Assembly (NCBI RefSeq): GCF_030272615.1
Contig: NC_081413.1
Location: 181,672,951 to 181,736,950 of the forward strand
From: Cryptomeria japonica
Lineage: Eukaryota > Streptophyta > Pinopsida > Cupressales > Cupressaceae
Length of the DNA stretch: 64,000 nucleotides
Direction of reading: 5' to 3'
This document shows positions 11,497-22,462 of the stretch, piece by piece. The first letter of the stretch is position 1. Every line of letters begins with the position of its first letter. The notes beneath the pieces were generated by a model. The model ran no database searches. It was not told where the DNA came from and worked only from the letters and a program-made list of their open reading frames with translations. A program made the translations under genes and the position numbers.

Positions 11497-11935
11497 TAAT
11501 GAGGATGAAGACTATGCAAGGACTTATGTGAGGATTATGACAATTGTGGAAGGACTTATGCAAAGATTATGATGACTGTGCAAGGACTTATGGAAATATT
11601 ATGATGACTATATGAGGATTATATGCAAAGATTATGATGACTATGCAAGAACTTGTGTAAATATTACAACGACATATATGGGAACTCTATGAGGACATAT
11701 ATGAAGACTATGCAAGGACTATAATGCAAGGACTGATGAAAAGTAAGGACTATATTGAGGATGATAATGAGGACTATGTGAGGACTTATGCAAAGAATAG
11801 GGATGTAAATGAGGACTATAATAAGGATGATAATGAGGACGATGTAAGGACTTATGCAAATCCTAAGGATGTAAATGAGGACAATGATGAGGACGATAAT
11901 GAGGACTATGCAAGGATGCCTATGGTCACAAGGAT
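11497..11935. repeat. Minisatellite with 66-bp higher-order unit
   Basis: Imperfect tandem array built from GAGGACTATG/AAGGACTTATG units. In the right half a 66-bp period is clear: GGATGTAAATGAGGAC at 11801 and again at 11867. On the plus strand it stays open and would encode an Asp/Glu/Asn/Tyr-rich repeat, probably by chance of the repeat composition. Confidence 0.7.
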
Positions 11936-13721
11936 GCAAAATTTTGGACTTTGTTGGATTGTCAAATGTTTCAAAGTAAACTTTATTTTAAATAACTCTA
12001 TTGTTAGGACAAGTCTTTTATTTTTCAAATCTGAGAACACTATTTGAAGATAGGTATAGCTGACTGAACTCTACTTTGACAAACTCTGAGAATTCAGAGA
12101 TACGCAAGGTAGGGCCTAAAATAGCCCAAATACTGACTTAATACTGGTTTGGCACAATGATACATATAAAAGCATAGAAGAAAATCTTAGGCTAGATATT
12201 GGAAAACATTCAAAGAGGCCCTTACAATAAAATACCAAAACAAGATGAACAACTAGAGAGTTTGGCAACACTAGCTCCACTCCACGACATACACTTCTTG
12301 GGCATGCCAGTCTCTCTTACCCAGAAGATTCAGAGATCTTATCACCAAGGAATATCTCTCTCACAATAAAAGGTACATGAAGGGTATCTATGGGGTACGA
12401 TCCACACTCCCTGAATCAATGAATGTGGGATTTGGACTACTAAGCTGGTTCTTATTATAAATTTTTGGGGGTCCTGATCCAACAATGGATTGTTAGAGTA
12501 AGCCACTTAAGGATTTAGTTAATCTTATCGATGTCGGGAAGGCCCCCACATGCATTGAATTCACTCAACACTCTAGCCGCCTGACCAGTATATTTATATA
12601 GCAGGTCGAAAAACTTGCTCTAGAGTATGCTGGGAGAGATGATATCCCCAACATATCCCAATTCGAAGTACCTATATGGGGTGATGAAATCCCCAGTAAA
12701 AGATACCCCTCACTACTAAAATGTAAAATTGGGTGTCGTTATCACCTTTCCCTTTCTACCAAGACCCCAAAGGCAGGTGGAAAGGTAGTTAATGCAATGA
12801 TAGGTCCACCTCAAACATAATAAAAAGTTCTTTCCCTTAAAAAAGAAAAGTTTGAGTTATTATATTGATAATCTTGATTCATGTTCATTTTAAAAAACCC
12901 AAACTTAGGTGTGAGATACGCATGTGCATATCAATTTTAGAACACCAAACTGAAGTGTGAAAGCATGCATGTCCATTTTAACTAGATTTATTTTAAGCCC
13001 CAAATTGAAGAGTGAAAGCATGGATGTCCATTTTAACTAGATTTATTTTAAGCCCCAAATTGAAGTGTGAAAGCATGTATGTTAGTGATTTCTAAAAATA
13101 TAGAAGGCCCCCCATACCATTCGTCCTCCAACTGTAGCAAGCTCTAGTGGTGCTTGTACCTCCTACATGGTCACCCTATTCCACTAGCGACCACTCTTGG
13201 TACCTCCTTTGGCTCCCACTCCCTACTCCAACCATTGTTCATCTTGCCTCCCACCATCGCCAACATCCTCCTTGGCCTTCGCTGCCATGCTGACACCAAT
13301 ATTCATTGCCTTCCACCCTTTGATGCCACTTCTTTAGTCATTGATGTCATTTTGTCCTTCATTGTCAACCATTTCATGCCACTACTCTAACCTCCAATTG
13401 ATCCACTGAAAAAAGGGCATGTGGGAAACCTATTAACTACTGACATTATAACCCTATTTGTTGCCCATGCAACCACCTTGTCAGCATGCCATGCATGCTC
13501 CTAATAAGCACCACACAACTACCACATATGTGTCCATGTACCTGCCACATCAACACCACTTAGCCTCCACATAAGCATATGTACAGTACATAAGACCAAT
13601 CACAGTTTGACACATCATGAGTACTATAAATATAGTCAACAGTAACCATACCTGACACATCATTGCCATGCCAATGGATCCCTATTCCATGCGTCACGTC
13701 ACCATCTGTATGTTGACATTA
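11936..13721. other. Non-coding 5' internal region of element A
   Basis: No supported gene. It includes a 55-bp tandem repeat (12946-13085) and a GC-richer block (13120-13700). An internal junction near 12002 (TGTTAGGACAAG) could be the edge of another insertion, but no partner end was found. The PBS of element A should lie just left of 13722; I could not identify it with confidence. Confidence 0.4.
12946..13085. repeat. 55-bp tandem repeat, about 2.5 copies
   Basis: The block GTGAAAGCATGxATGTCC with a following ATTTTAACTAGATTTATTTT recurs with AAGCATG at 12961, AAGCATG (G variant) at 13016 and AAGCATG at 13071, a period of 55. Confidence 0.75.
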
Positions 13722-15031
13722 TGTATGATAAAATTCATCATTAATTCAACTAGAAACATAGGAATCACAAATCCCTATCTAATCAAAGAATTCTAAACAA
13801 AACCAATGAAATGATACAAGCAAGTAATAGGAATATACAATATTCAATTAAAAACTCCCTATTTCATGATTGCATGTGGCTTCCATTGATCTTCTCCTCT
13901 TTGTGGTACAACGACTCTTAAATATCACACTGGCAACCTACAAATGACACAAAGATTCAAAGTTCGTGATTGTTGAAAATGGAGATTGAATGCTCAATTT
14001 ATATATTTTTGTAGAGGATTGATTGAAAGGTGGAACAAATTGATCAAGACGTGGAACTTAGGTGAGCTCACATGTTGATTGATAGTTGAACTGCTCATTC
14101 GGAATTGGAACTGAATAGATTGAATAGTTAATTGAGTTAATTGATTTAGAAAAAAGTTGATTGAAAGATGAAAAAGAATGATTGCAGGATATTAAAGAAA
14201 TGATGTAATTAATCAGTTAATTGAAATTATCAATTAAAATAGATGGAATAGTTTATAGATTGAAAGCTTTGTTTTTTGAAAAAAAAGAAAAGTGGAAGAT
14301 AGAAATAGGAATTGAAAAGGTAATGATTTAATTAATTAATTAAATAATTGAATTAATTAATTTAGCATGTGCTTGCTCTTTGACTTTGATTTTCAATTTA
14401 ATCTTTGCATGAGATTTAATTCAAATATTGAATTTATTTTAAATTCAATTTGTTATTTGAATATATTTAGAACTTGACTTTGATTTTCAATTTCATTTTT
14501 GAAATCATGCACATGCATTGGAAATTAGAAGAATTAATGAAATTAGATAAAATTAGATGAATTATGAAATTAAACAAAATTAGAATTTGGGGATTTGGAA
14601 TTTGAATTAGAGGAAACAATTAGTTAATTAAATAATTTAAAGAAACTATTTAATTATTTAGAAATTGAATTTAATTAATTAATAAAGATTATTTAAATTA
14701 AAGGAATTAAAATCATAATTAATTAAATAATTAATATTTAGAAAAGGGTTAATGATTAATTGAATAGAGATAGAAATTGAAAATGAATTATTTTAAATAA
14801 TAAAGATTATTTAAATTGAACGATTAATAATCATAATTAATTAAATAATAAATATTTAATTAACAGTAGAAAATAGTTTAAATGATTAAACAATTATAGA
14901 ATTGAAACTGGAATAATTAGTAAGATGATGAAGAAATATGAATTTAGAAGAATAAGATTAATTAGCTTAGTTAAATAATTAAAGAATTGTTTAATCAATT
15001 AGAGGAATAATTAATATATGATCAATGAGAC
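13722..15031 (-). repeat. 5' LTR of element A, truncated at its outer end
   Basis: The inner end TGTATGATAAAATTC at 13722 (plus) matches the inner ends of the LTRs at 21110 and 42683. The outer side (14985-15031) matches window bases 1-45 but lacks the terminal 17-19 bases that carry the TGTAGACACC start, so the LTR is truncated at about 15031. The outer part is a TTAATTAA-rich AT array. A TATATAAA-like box lies at 13998-14005 on the minus strand, which supports minus orientation. Confidence 0.65.
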
Positions 15032-15489
15032 ATCAACATAAGCAGGGAGGTATTTCTTTATTGCAATGGTTAGATAGCCATTAATCATGGTATTGTGCAA
15101 CATGTTATAAAGGTTGTGCCTAGTTGGAATTAGATAGCTAATATAAACGTACATAGTTGATAGTCATTTCTGCCATTTTTTTTGGCTTTTGAGGTAAAAT
15201 ATAGTCAATTTTTTTAGTCAAGTACTCAATGTATTGTTGGCTAAAGACAAAATTAATTAGTAGTCCATGTGCAAAAATATCGAACAACCACCCCCATAAA
15301 AGGATTTTAGGCTTATAAGAGAAATGGACAATCATTAATTGTTATAGCTAATTTCATGTATCTATAAATCTTAAATAATACATTGGATTTTGCCAATTTT
15401 CTTTTGGTTGTCTCCATGTGCAACTTAACTGCTTATAGCTATTGTTCTAGCTTTTGGGTAGTAACGATACATGCTATGGAATCCATTAA
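15032..15489. other. Unassigned sequence
   Basis: Between the truncated LTR and the LINE relic. I see no gene, terminal repeat or tandem repeat. It may be the 5' untranslated part of the LINE. Confidence 0.3.
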
Positions 15490-16455
15490 GTGAAAAAGGG
15501 TCAAAAGGTGATCATTTTAAAGGGTCACCCAAAACATGATCCATATTGCACAATGACCCCTAATATTGAGATTATGAGAGCTTTCATTAAGAGGAAGTGG
15601 AAAGTTAAGAGGCAAGGGGATGTTCTAGCCATGTCCATGAGCTTTTCTTCCTTTACTTTTATGTGTGAAGAGGATTTAAAATTCATTCTTTGTGGGGGGC
15701 CTTGGGTCATTCGGAAAGCTTCTTTGGCCTTAAAAAAGTGGGAACCTGGTATGACTCTTTTCGATTCGATATTAAATGTTGTTCCTCTTTGAGTTAGGTT
15801 GTTGGGCTCCCATTTATAATTCTAGAGTGAATAGGTTTTTAAAGGTATAGCTATCTCTTTTAGGGAGCTGCTCTCTATTGATGAAGTGATCGCCTTCAGG
15901 AAAAGGTTGGTTTTTCCAAGACTGTGCATAAGTATTGTTCAAGAAGTGAATTTGCCCTCAAGTATTGACATTGTTTCAAAGTTTGGAGTTTGGAAGTAGC
16001 CCATTTTATTTGAATAAATCCCATTTGCTTGTTTTTTATGTAAAAAGAATGGTCACTGGGCAAAAACATTTCCACTAAAGGCTTCTCAATAGGCTTCACA
16101 TAATCATAAATAGGCTCCCTAGAATCAAAAGAAAGTTTGGATTGACAAAGGCTCCTCGGGAGTGGCTTCTAAGGAGTCCAATGATCTTTTATCTAAGGTA
16201 GGAGTTAGGGAGGCTAAAAGTTGTGATGGTGAACCTTCTCATGGGTCAGGAGGTGAAGGTTTTGGCTAGTCCTCTTCCCCTATTGATAATCATAGCAAAT
16301 CTTAGGTCCAGATCTATTCCAACCTAGAAGGGTTTGGGAGTGGATATGGGGATAAGATTTCTAGTGGCATTTAATGTCCCTTTTCTCTTGTGGTTTCCTC
16401 TCTAGTCATAAAGGAACATGTTGAGGAAGTTCACAGTGCTCGCGATTATTGGCAT
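15490..16455 (+). pseudogene. LINE (L1-type) ORF1 relic: DUF4283 domain and CCHC knuckle
   Basis: The plus frame reads IKRKWKVKRQGDVLAMSMSF, then CEEDLKFILCGGPWVIRKA and LALKKWEPGM, the recognisable core of the plant DUF4283 domain that begins LINE ORF1 proteins. After in-frame stops it continues with VRLLGSHL and then CFLCKKNGHWAKTFPL, a CCHC knuckle whose last Cys is Phe. A Ser/Gly-rich tail follows to 16455, where a copia LTR begins. No LINE RT (ORF2) follows. It is a dead RNA-binding ORF1 fragment, and I am fairly sure of the family. Confidence 0.75.
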
Positions 16456-18212
16456 TGAGTTGTCATTGATGTCAACCGATATTGCAGGTTACTAGTATTG
16501 ATGTCAACTAGTATTGCAGGTTACTGGTGGAGTGTGTCAACCAATATGAAGAAGATTGAACCAACATAAAGAAGAGTTGTATGTTCTAAGTTGATAGATG
16601 ATATCACCGGTATGTGGTGAGATGCATAAGTGTACTGGCATGCTTGAGTGATAACCAATAAGGCATAAACTAGTATGATGGCTAGTTGTTTGTTTGTGAT
16701 GAAGAGGCGAAATGTTAAATGAATCACAACACCCGGTGAGCAGAACAAAAAGAATGGCATGAAGACATACCAGAAGGAAAGATAAATTATCAAAAGAATG
16801 TGTTGTCAGTAAGAGTGATTGTTCAGTGTGTTGGCTATACTGGTAAGGTGAATTGAACTAGTAGTCAATCTTGGTCAATGAAGAATGTCAAACCAACATA
16901 GGAAATCAAATAGAGGTGGATGTCGACAAAGATGATAGCTAGAAGCCAGGTGGTGATAAAGCACCAGTCGGTGGAGTGTGCATCAACATAATTATCAGCA
17001 AGAAGGTCAAATTTTATGAACCTACAAATCATGGAGGATGCCAGAAGATTGCAGCTTGAGGAAGACAAGCTGGCACACAATTGAACTTATCCTGTAAGAA
17101 GATTTGATCTTTGTACCCATCTGCTAAAGGAAACAACCGAGCCATTAATGGTGTATGGTAGAGAAAAGCCAAAAAGCATGGTGCAGACCTCTAGTTTTAG
17201 AAAATGCACATTGGAATGCGAAGCATTGGTGATGTTGATCGATGACACGAAGATCATCTCCATGGAAAAGCAGATCAAATCAAATCTAATCTAGATTGAG
17301 TTGGTAAAGGCAAAACCTAACATGACATTGTTTGAATGTGGCTTTTGGCAGGAACCTTAGGTGATAAATATGTGAGCTCGAGATAGAAATCATTGATGCT
17401 TGATGTGAAGAAGTTGAGTGAAGAGAGCGTGAGCAAGGAAAAATATCATCTTCTTTAGAATTTATTCTATGAAAGTTGTAGAGTGAGTTAGTAGGTGAAC
17501 CAGTGAGAGGGTTTAACTGATAGAGATAGAGGAACCAGTAAATTGTTGCAGGTCTAATAGCTAAGCTAATCGATGAGGTGTGATTGATCAAGAAGGCATT
17601 CGAGTGTGGTCAAGTGTGAAGTGAATTCAGTAGTTATAAGGAGAGAAGGTTTTAGTAGAGTAAGAATTTGCATAAAGGCATTGTTGCAGGGTGTGTGGAG
17701 TTTTCACATACTGGTAAGATTGAAACCGGTAGAGAAGAGTATTGAAGGGTTAGAAAACTTCATTTGTAACAGGGATTTTATTTGTGTATTTGAATCCTGA
17801 TATTTTCTTCACTAAGTGGGTTCTTAGTGTAGGGGTTGTAGCCTATAAATTGTTTAGGGGTTGGTGCTCCTTTGAGTCGGTGCTCATAAATTAGGGGTTG
17901 GTGCCCTAAAATTGTAATTAGATCATTTTCATTGTGAGGCTAGATTGGAGCAGAAGATCTCCAACAGCTATTCTCACCGAGGTTTTTCCTACATTGGATT
18001 TTCCTCATATATTTGGTGTTATGTGATGCATTCTTGTGTGTGTGTGTTAAATTGATGTTATAGCAAAGCCTTTGACACACGTAGTTTGCATTGTTTAGTT
18101 TATCGGTCAACATTCTATTTGTTTTATATTATACCGGTACATATCCCTGATTAGGAAAGAAGTGTTTAAATCACTGATTCAGCCCCCTCTCAGTGATCCA
18201 TTGTGTCCAACA
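16456..18212 (+). repeat. Copia-6 LTR (plus), about 1.76 kb
   Basis: The right end is clear: TGTGTCCAACA at 18202-18212 followed by the primer-binding site. The left end is placed at about 16456, where the LINE reading frame stops and TTGTCATTGATGTCAACC begins, a phrase found at the start of the other copia LTRs here. Contains the U5 stem-loop 18170-18197 and a GT microsatellite near 18035. The partner LTR is not in the window. Confidence 0.7.
18170..18197 (+). promoter_or_regulatory. U5 stem-loop, Copia-6 LTR
   Basis: ATCACTGA (18170-18177) and TCAGTGAT (18190-18197) pair perfectly over 8 bp around TTCAGCCCCCTC. It lies 15 nt before the LTR end. The stem differs from that of Copia-1 on both arms. 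Confidence 0.75.
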
Positions 18213-18214
18213 AT

Positions 18215-18226
18215 TGGTATCAAAGT
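18215..18226 (+). other. Copia-6 primer-binding site
   Basis: TTGGTATCAAAG, 2 nt after the LTR end: a methionine-tRNA-type PBS with one change (CAAAG instead of CAGAG). Confidence 0.8.
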
Positions 18227-18287
18227 GTAGGTGCCCTTTTTTGTCAAAGAGCTCTCTAGCTTGGGTATATCCTATCAAGTGTTCACA

Positions 18288-18560
18288 ATGGCAAGAAATG
18301 AATCTACCTCCTCAAAAGCTCCTATGTTTGATGGTGTCAACTATTCCTTTTGGAGTAGAAGAATGGAAACCTATTTGTCCTCTCTAGGTTTTGATGTATG
18401 GATGTTGGTTGTGAATGGGTATACAATCCCAAGTGTTCCCCCTACTGATCTAGATGCTAAGAAAGAATAGAACAATGCTAAAGCTAAAAATGCCATTCTT
18501 GAGACATGTTTTCCAGCAAATATTGAAAATTTTCTCTTTATTTTATGCTCTCCATCAGGT
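18288..18560 (+). pseudogene. Copia-6 gag fragment
   Basis: The ATG at 18288, 73 nt after the PBS, opens MARNESTSSKAPMFDGVNYS, then FWSRRMETYLSSLGFDVWML and GYTIPSVPPTDLDA, the N-terminal blocks of copia gag (FDGxNYxxWxxxMxxYL). A TAG at 18468 breaks it. The frame resumes with AKAKNAILET and then loses similarity near 18560. The rest of the element is missing, so it is a truncated relic. Confidence 0.85.
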
Positions 18561-19639
18561 TCGCACATATTTCAATGCAATAAAAAAACACCATACAATA
18601 ATCAATCTCTCTCTTAGCTATCCAGCCATATAATTCTTTTTTAATTTTTTTTAATTTTAAGGTCTTCATCCATAATTTCTTTTGTTAGTGTGTTCATTTT
18701 TATTAAAAAACAACATGTCGTATTTTGGCCATAGAGTTTTACCCATTTACCAAATTTTGAAACAAATTACCATTTTAGAAACTAGACTCTATTCTACACA
18801 ATTTAAAAAAAGATTGGATTTTGATTAGTTTTCACATTTTTGGGGGGGGAGCACACTCACATTTCTATTTCTTAGGATGTGTCCACTTCAAAAATTAGTA
18901 AAAAAACATATATTCATTAAAAAATTAGCCAAAAAATCTGGCATAATCTACATGGTGTTAGCTAATTTCCAACAGGAGTAATTTTAAAAATTTCAAAAAA
19001 AAGTTGACATTTTAAGGGGAGCACACCAGGTGCTATGTTATGTTTTTTTCAAAAAAATAGGACCACTTTGTGTGCTCTCCCTTTTTGAAACCTATAATCT
19101 GCACCATTTAAAAAATAATAATAGTAGTTTAGAAAGTAGACTCAAAGCACTACAACTCTTGTTCTTGCTACATCCTCATATTTTGAGTGTAACTATCTTC
19201 ATTTTCTTGTCGAAGTTTAGACTTTGTTGATTTCAGAAAAACAAAAAACAAAAAAGTGGCATCTTAAGATCCCTTTTTGGTCCCCTATCTTTGTGCACTT
19301 ACCCATAATATATAATATACATTGCATTTCAAATGAAAAAAAGGCACATGTATCAGATATCCGATTCGATCGAATATCCGATCCCTATGGGTATTTTATA
19401 TACCCACTATGATAGCCCGTGGGTCATTTTTCCCCATGGGTTTTGTGGTTTGAGGCTATCTGATATCCGATTGTTGGAGAATTTTTTCATCAAAACCTGC
19501 GATCAATTGTTTTTTTTTTTAATTTCCTTGTCTTTTTATCATTTTTTCATTTTTTTTTTATTTAGATTTTTTTGATATAAATTAGGTTTGTTTGAATTTT
19601 GTTAATTAAATCCAAATTTTCAACTTCAATCAAGTAAAA
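18561..19639. other. AT-rich unassigned sequence
   Basis: No gene supported. Contains A/T homopolymers, an 8-G run near 18841 and two similar GGGGAGCACAC phrases (18846 and 19016). Around 19366-19480 there is a cluster of GATATCCGAT repeats and a small inverted repeat GGGTAT/ATACCC (19389-19394 with 19400-19405). Confidence 0.4.
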
Positions 19640-20525
19640 TGGGTGATAACAGTGACAATCCACAACTACCACAACCACCAAACCCTCTGTTACCAAACCC
19701 CTTCTCAATTCAAGACTTAATTGGTCAATATTTAAACCAATTGAGAGGAATTGCAAATGTTTATAGAATAATCCCTCATTTATCTGACATGTTAACCACA
19801 CTAAATGCTATAATAGTCAATGTAGAAATCGTCACCACTAAGCACAATGCCATTCTTTTGTGGTGAGAGGCCATGGGGGATAAAATGTGAATGGCTTGTC
19901 ATATGACGATGTGAAGAACCTTGAGATATCTAAATCTGATATTGCCACCATGTCCATTAATCCCCGCACCGGACAACTTGTAGATGTGAAAAAACAAAAC
20001 TTTTCATCAAATGGTGTCAAAATGAAGATATTCTAAAACACTTTTGGGATCATTGGTGGATGGTTTTTAATAGACCACCCAAAAAAAATCTTGATGTACC
20101 ATTCTAATTCATCAAAAAATTGTATGTTGAGTTTTTTTGGGCAAACATGTCAAGTAATTTGACATCAAGTCTTTCCAAGGCATGGGAGGAGATATGCCTT
20201 AGGATAGACCTAGGGTAGTTCGAGTATTATAGGGCCCATATGTTCCCCCTCCTACCCATTGATCACCCACCTCTAGTACAACATCCAAATATTATTGTTG
20301 AGGCAGCATCATGGACTATATCATCTATTCACTCTTTGAATGGCCTTTTGGTTTCTTGGGATGGGGCACTAGCTTAGTCTTTTGGTGATGCTAGTGGTGG
20401 ATTGGGTGGCATTGACACATCCTCCTCAACTCCACATATTTGTGTACCACATACTTGTGCTATGTGTCATCATGTATACTTAGGTCCTCTTGGATGGCTT
20501 GTTGATCCTCTCATAGACAGTTGAT
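19640..20525 (+). pseudogene. Decayed coding region of unknown family
   Basis: It opens with ATG at 19640 (MGDNSDNPQLPQPPNPLLPN, then FSIQDLIGQYLNQLRGIANV) and is open for 75 codons. A second frame follows (NGLSYDDVKNLEISKSDIAT, SINPRTGQLVDVKKQNFSSN). A third frame (20036-20523) carries only three stops and reads HFWDHWWMVFNRPP, KLYVEFFWANMSSNL, HICVPHTCAMCHHVYLGPLG. The frames join in order like one gene with frameshifts. The CxxC-HH cluster near the end could be a metal site. I do not recognise the family. It has no terminal repeats in view. Confidence 0.4.
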
Positions 20526-21109
20526 TACAAGGTGCATGATATGGCTGATGCACCACATGAGACGGCAAGGATTGGAGTACACCCTGAGGAGTCCTTGCAT
20601 GCTAGAGACAAGGAGATACCTTCATCATAAACTGAAGATATATTGGTAAGACTTAACTTGTAATTTCATAGAACATTTTATTTTAAATGAACATTTATAA
20701 GAGATAGTATTAAGTACTAATGTTTATATAGATGGTCTATTTAACAATTGATGTTTGAGGAGTTGTCACAGGTCCATGGTTCCACACTCTCAACCATTGC
20801 ATTTGGGCTTGACAGCTATGTGGTATATATTTTTGCACCCAGCCATTTACATTTTCTTATTGTATACATGCTTGTCATTTAAATGGTCATTGATTATGTG
20901 TGCACTGAAATGTGACTGTCAAATAATCAAAATATTAGTGACACACCAATTAAACTTTATTTAAAAACATTTAATTGACAAAACAAATTAAGTAAACCAT
21001 CCTTCCAAGATGTTCCATCATCCTCTATCTCCAAGGATTCCTCAAGTCATGGTTTTTGCTCTTAGATCATTGAACAATTGACCTTTAGAATGACAACTCA
21101 AAGAATTAG
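20526..21109. other. Unassigned sequence
   Basis: AT-rich sequence between the decayed ORF and the Gypsy-M LTR. I see no gene or repeat in it. Confidence 0.4.
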
Positions 21110-22462
21110 TGCTATGATAAAATGATCTATATGCTTATGCAACTAAGATCTATGAGATTGTAACAAAGCTTGCTATAGTGAAGATTTTATTTTACAATAA
21201 TGAAACTAACATGCTATGATAATGATATTGTAATCTAAAATGCTTCTAAAATGCACTAGTGAGAGAGACTTGTGTAGCACAATGTATATAACCTGATAAT
21301 GAAATAACCTTGATCATGAGAGCACAATTTATGTAGCACCTTGATAATGAGAGGATGAGTCCTATTTATAGAAGAATAGGGAGATGGAGGGCTAGGATGG
21401 ATTTGGATTAGCAAGGGCTAGGATTGCATGAGGAGGGCTTGATCCTCAATCCATGTTTGCAACCTCCACCAATGCCATGGTAACAAGTGGCATCATGAGA
21501 GGGCTTGAGAGGAGAGGGAAGAAGCATTAAATGTCTGAAGATACATGATGGTTACCCTAGGTAGTTTGGTTAGGGTTAGGTTAATGGATAAATCTTTTAT
21601 CCAAGGGATAAAGGAATGCACAAGAGTTAAATGGTTACCATAGTCAAAGAATTAAATGCTTGAAGAGACTTGAAGGTTACCCTAGATGGTTGAGTTATGG
21701 AATAAGTCTCTAACCTAGAGTCAAAGGGTGGGTTAGCTTGTTGGAAGAGAAGAAGACTTTTAATGTTTGTAAGAGCCTTAAATGCTTTTGGGAGACTTTG
21801 GGGGTTAACTTGTGGGAAAAAGGCTTTTAATGTTGTGTAAGCGCCTTAATTGTTTTTGAGAAGTGACTGGGAATGTGCAAACACTTAGAAGAGGATTAGG
21901 CTAATTTAGAAGGGATTAGAAGAAATTAGAAGGTGGGCAAGTGGGCATTGTAGGAGAATGCAAGTGGGTGAGGATTTAGGATTTTAATTAAAATAAATTT
22001 ATTTATTTCAATTAAATGTGCAACTTGCATTGGATAGACTTTTAAATAAATATTGATTTATTTAAATGTGAGAGGGATTTAATTAAATATTAATTTATTT
22101 AAATGTGAAAGGGGAATTTAATCAAACAAATATGATTTTTTTAATTAATGGTCTAAATTTGGCTAGGTGAATTAAATTAAATAAATTGAATAATTTATTT
22201 AATTAATAGTAGAAGTGTGTTGGGATGAATTAATTAAATATTGATTTAATTAATAGTTGAAAAAAAAGGAAAGGATTAATTAAATGTGAATTTAATTCAT
22301 ACAGATGAATTATAATTAAACAAATTTTATTAAATATTGATTTAATTAATAGTTGAAAAAAAGGAAAGGATTAATTAAATGTGAATTTAATTAATACATA
22401 TGAATTATAATTAAACAAATATAAAATTCATTTAATTGGGTGGACAAAAATAGGTGTCTACA
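21110..22462 (-). repeat. Gypsy-M 3' LTR
   Basis: Minus-strand LTR starting at 22462 with TGTAGACACCTATTTTTGTC and ending at about 21110 with TTTTATCATAGCA. A polypurine tract lies against its start. A TATAAATAG box (minus, 21362-21370) supports the orientation. The outer 450 bases are TTAATTAAAT-rich. It shares both termini with the LTRs at 13722 and 42683. The left end is placed by similarity to those and has no confirmed target duplication. Confidence 0.75.

Noticed and set aside
12002-12720. Possible solo LTR starting TGTTAGGACAAG
   Set aside because: No matching end or target duplication could be found, and the U5 stem-loop expected for a copia LTR is absent.
13154-13390. Plus-strand open frame of 78 codons in a GC-richer block
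   Set aside because: No domain, low-complexity Leu/Pro/His composition, and inside non-coding element A sequence. The openness fits the local base composition.
18033-18050. GT microsatellite, and a similar one near 40693
   Set aside because: Short ordinary microsatellites inside LTRs; no further signal.
19389-19405. Inverted repeat GGGTAT/ATACCC as a terminator or hairpin
   Set aside because: Six-bp stem in an AT-rich plant region with no adjacent gene; chance is a sufficient explanation.
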